DNA of 24,862 nucleotides from RFTU01 sp046094505 (GTDB taxonomy: Bacteria > Pseudomonadota > Gammaproteobacteria > Burkholderiales > Burkholderiaceae_C), in contig JBJTHN010000029.1 in NCBI GenBank assembly GCA_046094505.1, positions 1 through 24,862 on the forward strand. Direction: 5' to 3'. Positions 21,906 to 24,862 of the stretch are shown here, piece after piece (the stretch's first letter is position 1; each line of letters starts with the position of its first letter). Position numbers and translations under genes: made by a program. A model generated the notes under the pieces. It ran no database searches. It was not told where the DNA came from and saw nothing but the letters and a program-made list of their open reading frames with translations.

Positions 21906-23203
21906 CGGCTGACAGCGCAGCCGAGGTCCTTCGGCAGATGGGCCTTGGCGCGCTGAGCGCGCGGGCTCATGTGGCGAGCCTGCTGGAATCTGTTCAGGCG
22001 CTGGAGCCCCAGGTGCAGGCCTGGGCGCACCTGGATGCGGCCGCAGCCCTGGCGCAGGCACAGGCCTGCGATGCGCGGCGCCAGGCCGGTGAACGCGCGC
22101 CCTTGCTGGGCGTGGCCGTGGGCCTGAAGGACATCATCGACACCGACGATATGCCCACGGAAAACGGGACGGTGCTCCATGCCGGGCGCCGCCCTTCGCG
22201 GGATGCGGCCCTGGTCACGCGGCTGAAGCAGGCCGGCGCGGTGATCATGGGCAAGACGGTGACCACCGAATTGGCCACCTACGCGCCCGGTAAGACACGC
22301 AACCCGCACCGCCTGACCCACACCCCGGGCGGCTCGTCCAGCGGCTCGGCCGCGGCCGTGGCCTGCGGCATGGTGCCCCTGGCCATCGGCTCACAGACCA
22401 ATGGGTCCACCATCCGGCCCGGCGCCTTTTGCGGGGTGGTCAGCTTCAAGCCCACGCGTTCCAGCATCGACCGCGCGGGCGTGTTGGTGCAGTCGCCCAG
22501 CTTCGATACCGTGGGCTTGTTTGCGCGCCAAGTCTCCGATGTGGCGCTGTTGTGGCGGGTGTTGTCAGACCCTGCGCCGCCCGCCCAAGGGCACACGGCC
22601 CACGAAGGCGCTGCGGCAGCGGACCCGGCGGCCACGGCACCGCGCCTGGTTTGGATGCCTGGCCCTTTGCGCGACCGGCTGGAACCCGGTGTCGAGGCCT
22701 TGCTGCGGGGCCGGGCCCACGGCTGGGGCGCAGCCGAAAGCACGGCCAACCTTCCCTGCGGCATGCAGGCCTTGGTGGACCTGCACCGCTTGATCATGGA
22801 GGCCGAGATTGCCCGGCACTTCGGGCATGAGTACGCCACCGGTGCTGCGCAGTTGTCTGCTTCGCTGAGAGGCCAGATTGAGCGCGGCCGCCAAACCTCC
22901 GATGCCGAACTCGTCGCCGCCCGCGGCGAATTGGCCTTGATGCAGTCGGGCGTGGACGCCTGGATGCAGGCTGAATCGATCGATGGCTGGGTGACCGCCA
23001 GCGCGCCCGGCCCAGCCCCCTTGGGCTTACAGGCCACGGGCGACCCCATCTTCTGCACCGCCGCAACCGCCCTGGACCTGCCGGCCTTGCAGATCCCGGG
23101 CCTGACCGCCCCCAACGGCCTACCCCTGGGCATTCAGGTGATCGGCCGGCGGGGCTGCGATGCCCAGCTCTTGGCCATTGCACAGCGGTGGCTTCAACCC
23201 TGA
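21902..23203 (+). CDS. Amidase-signature hydrolase
   Basis: A 433-aa cytosolic amidase of the GatA/malonamidase type that hydrolyses carboxamides. The Ser-cisSer-Lys triad is visible with family spacing: Lys 76 (VGLKDIID), cis-Ser 145 (GGSSSGSAAAVA) and nucleophile Ser 169 (QTNGSTIRPGA); the 69- and 24-residue intervals match known members. The GTG start at 21902 overlaps the large permease stop by four bases, so it is part of the TRAP operon and likely handles the imported compound or a derivative. It lacks gat neighbours, so a tRNA-amidotransferase role is unlikely. The amide substrate is unknown. Confidence 0.9.
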   Translation: MTADSAAEVLRQMGLGALSARAHVASLLESVQALEPQVQAWAHLDAAAALAQAQACDARRQAGERAPLLGVAVGLKDIIDTDDMPTENGTVLHAGRRPSRDAALVTRLKQAGAVIMGKTVTTELATYAPGKTRNPHRLTHTPGGSSSGSAAAVACGMVPLAIGSQTNGSTIRPGAFCGVVSFKPTRSSIDRAGVLVQSPSFDTVGLFARQVSDVALLWRVLSDPAPPAQGHTAHEGAAAADPAATAPRLVWMPGPLRDRLEPGVEALLRGRAHGWGAAESTANLPCGMQALVDLHRLIMEAEIARHFGHEYATGAAQLSASLRGQIERGRQTSDAELVAARGELALMQSGVDAWMQAESIDGWVTASAPGPAPLGLQATGDPIFCTAATALDLPALQIPGLTAPNGLPLGIQVIGRRGCDAQLLAIAQRWLQP

Positions 23204-23215
23204 AAGAGCACGTTC

Positions 23216-24682
23216 ATGCCCTTTGCACCGGCCCGCATTGCTGATCAGCCGTTGTTACACAAGCGTGCGCGGGGGCGAGGGCCGCTGAGAAGTGGGGTGG
23301 CCGCCGCCGCCCTGTGTTGGGCTTTTGGGAGCCTGGGGGTGTCTGCGCAGCCGACGGGCCTGCCGAGTGGCTGGTCAACAAGTGCCCTGACGGGTTCGCA
23401 GCAGGTCGCGCAGGCCGCGGTGCCCGTGGGTGCAGCATCAGCCAGCCCCGCATCGACGGCCACCGCCGAGGGTCGTCATTCGGCCGTGTGGCGCACCGCC
23501 GAGCAACAGCAAGCGGCCTTCCTCGGCACCTTGAAGTCCTTGGTGGAGATTGAATCCGGCAGCCGTGACTTGGAGGGCCTGCGCACCTTGGCCGATGAGG
23601 TGGCGGCGCGGCTCAAGGCTTTGGGGATGGACGTCAAAACCATCCCCACCAAGGCGCCCGACTTTCACCCCATGCTCAAGGGCGCTGAGCTGGGCCCCAT
23701 GGTGTATGGGCGCAAGTTGGGCAAAGGCTCCAAGAAGGTTTTGCTGATTGCCCACATGGACACGGTCTACCCACGGGGAATGGGTGCTAAACAGCCCTTC
23801 CGCGTGGAGGGCGACAAGGCCTATGGACTGGGCATCGCTGACGACAAGGCCGGCGTGGCCCTCATCCTGCACACGGTCGACCTTTTGGCCCGCTTGGGCC
23901 ACGACGACTTTGCAGAGTTGGGGGTGCTCATCAACGGCGACGAGGAGTTGGGCTCACCGGGCTCCGGACCGATGCTGACCGAGTTGGGCAGTCAATACGA
24001 TGCGGTGCTGTCCTTCGAGGGTGGGGGTGGCCGAGCCGACATGGTGCGCCTGGCCACCAGCAGCATTGCCATTGCCGAACTCAAGGTGACGGGCCGCGCG
24101 TCACACGCCGGCGGCAACCCAGAGGGTGGTCGCAACGCGATCTATGAGTTGGCGTACCAGATCATGAAGACGCGTCACTTTGGGGACAAAGAGAAGGACC
24201 TCAAGATCAACTGGACGGTGATCGAAGGTGGTGCGGTACGCAACGTGATTCCAGCCCATGCATCGGCAATCGCCGACATCCGGTCGCTGACCAACGCTGA
24301 CCTGGACATCATGGAGCAGGCGCTGCGCGAAGCGATCAAGGACAAGCTGATTCCAGACACCCAAATCGAGTTGACCTTCTTTCGCAGCCGCCCCGCTTTC
24401 GTACCCAATGCAGCCTCGGTGGTGCTGGCCCGCCATGCGCAATCACTGTTCAGGGGGGTGGGCTTGCCACTGGAAATCCGTGACCGCGCCTCTGGCGGCG
24501 GCACCGATGCGGCCTATGCCGCGCTGCGCGCCAAAGGCGGCGTGTTGGAGAGCTTTGGGCTGCGCGGCTTTGGGGCCCACAGCAACGACAACGAATACGT
24601 GATGATCGATTCGATCATTCCCCGCCTGTACCTGGCCACCCGCATGGTGATGGACGTGGGCTCTGGCAAGGTCCGCTGGTAG
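23216..24682 (+). CDS. M20 metallopeptidase, glutamate carboxypeptidase-like, exported
   Basis: A 488-aa zinc exopeptidase close to carboxypeptidase G2 (removes C-terminal Glu, e.g. from folates or N-acyl amino acids). The N-terminus has a basic n-region and hydrophobic helix (about 26-44; likely cleavage near VSAQ), then a low-complexity Ala/Ser/Thr linker to about residue 88. Metal and catalytic residues are in place: His 180 (AHMDTV), Asp 209 (GIADDKAG), Glu 243/Glu 244 (GDEELGS), and a C-terminal His in FGAHSNDNEYV. The dimerisation domain shows VTGRASHAGGNPEGGRNA. It begins 12 bp after the amidase, so it is part of the same operon. The true substrate is not determined by sequence. Confidence 0.92.
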   Translation: MPFAPARIADQPLLHKRARGRGPLRSGVAAAALCWAFGSLGVSAQPTGLPSGWSTSALTGSQQVAQAAVPVGAASASPASTATAEGRHSAVWRTAEQQQAAFLGTLKSLVEIESGSRDLEGLRTLADEVAARLKALGMDVKTIPTKAPDFHPMLKGAELGPMVYGRKLGKGSKKVLLIAHMDTVYPRGMGAKQPFRVEGDKAYGLGIADDKAGVALILHTVDLLARLGHDDFAELGVLINGDEELGSPGSGPMLTELGSQYDAVLSFEGGGGRADMVRLATSSIAIAELKVTGRASHAGGNPEGGRNAIYELAYQIMKTRHFGDKEKDLKINWTVIEGGAVRNVIPAHASAIADIRSLTNADLDIMEQALREAIKDKLIPDTQIELTFFRSRPAFVPNAASVVLARHAQSLFRGVGLPLEIRDRASGGGTDAAYAALRAKGGVLESFGLRGFGAHSNDNEYVMIDSIIPRLYLATRMVMDVGSGKVRW

Positions 24683-24697
24683 CCCAACCAGGCTCAT

Positions 24698-24735
24698 AAA
24701 AAACCAAACCCCCTGCACCGTAGGGTGAGGGGGTT
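24698..24735 (-). terminator. Terminator of the rRNA operon, shared with the M20 gene
   Basis: AACCCCCT (24707-24714) pairs with AGGGGGTT (24728-24735), with an inner CACC/GGTG extension and one bulged base. On the minus strand the stem is followed by a T6 run (complement of 24698-24703), which suits transcription coming from the 5S gene that ends at about 24751. On the plus strand it falls 24 bp after the M20 stop and may also stop that operon, though its plus-side tail is G-rich. Confidence 0.75.
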
Positions 24736-24750
24736 GTGGGGGGGGATATT

Positions 24751-24862
24751 AGCCTGACGATGTCCTACTTTCACACGGGAATCCGCACTATCATCGGCGC
24801 AGAGGCGTTTCACGGTCCTGTTCGGGATGGGAAGGCGTGGGACCACCTCGCTATGGTCATCA
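24751..24862 (-). rRNA. rrf: 5S ribosomal RNA, 5' end cut by window edge
   Basis: The reverse complement runs TGATGACCATAGCGAGGTGG at the window edge, then the conserved CCATCCCGAACAGGACCGTG and ends CATCGTCAGGCT. This is a bacterial 5S rRNA of betaproteobacterial type. About 112 nt are present; only a few 5' nucleotides are missing, those that pair with the GGCT end. The 23S and 16S genes should lie to the right of the window, upstream on this strand. The gene is convergent with the M20 peptidase gene. Confidence 0.95.

Overview
High-GC chromosomal DNA (roughly 65% by eye) that looks like a Burkholderiales betaproteobacterium, probably Comamonadaceae or a Rubrivivax/Leptothrix-type relative. 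The evidence is the rpe/apaG/mltA neighbourhood, the fused indolepyruvate:ferredoxin oxidoreductase, Tat-exported TRAP and ABC binding proteins, TAGAAT-type -10 boxes lying almost against start codons, and a betaproteobacterial-looking 5S rRNA at the right edge. There is no sign of phage, insertion sequence or CRISPR.

Layout. 1-2142: housekeeping genes rpe (partial, -), apaG (+), a small membrane protein (-) and the lytic transglycosylase mltA (+). 2193-8084: a NifA-like sigma54 activator gene followed by a four-gene operon (two-domain rhodanese, single-cysteine OsmC-like protein, acyl-CoA-dehydrogenase-fold flavoprotein, rubredoxin fused to an FAD/NAD(P)H reductase). 8140-11976: the convergent cyanate operon cynA-cynB-cynD-cynS on the minus strand. 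12272-15865: fused indolepyruvate:ferredoxin oxidoreductase (+). 15924-17715: cytochrome b561 plus two YceI-family periplasmic proteins. 17926-24682: tripartite TRAP transporter (P, Q, M), an amidase and an M20 metallopeptidase. 24751-24862: 3' part of a 5S rRNA (-), the end of an rRNA operon that continues to the right.

The most interesting part is 2193-12043. Both convergent operons are preceded by a motif with exact sigma54 -24/-12 geometry (GG and GC 12 nt apart): TGGCATGGCCATTGCA before the rhodanese gene and TGGCCCGCCTCTTGCA before cynA. Each has an inverted-repeat element with TTGTC/GACAA half-sites centred about 115 bp upstream of the predicted start of transcription. The activator encoded beside them keeps the GAFTGA loop and the Walker motifs. 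I infer one sigma54 regulon that joins a sulfurtransferase/flavin-monooxygenase/rubredoxin module to cyanate uptake and hydrolysis. A cyanide, thiocyanate or other C-N/C-S compound oxidised to cyanate, with release of ammonia, is a plausible but unproven purpose.

Other points of interest: an eight-unit Glu-Pro-Pro-Gly repeat inside the TRAP large permease, mirrored -10 boxes in a perfect inverted repeat between rpe and apaG, a Cys/His segment ahead of an internal Tat signal in CynA, and terminators between dctP and dctQ and at the M20/5S junction.
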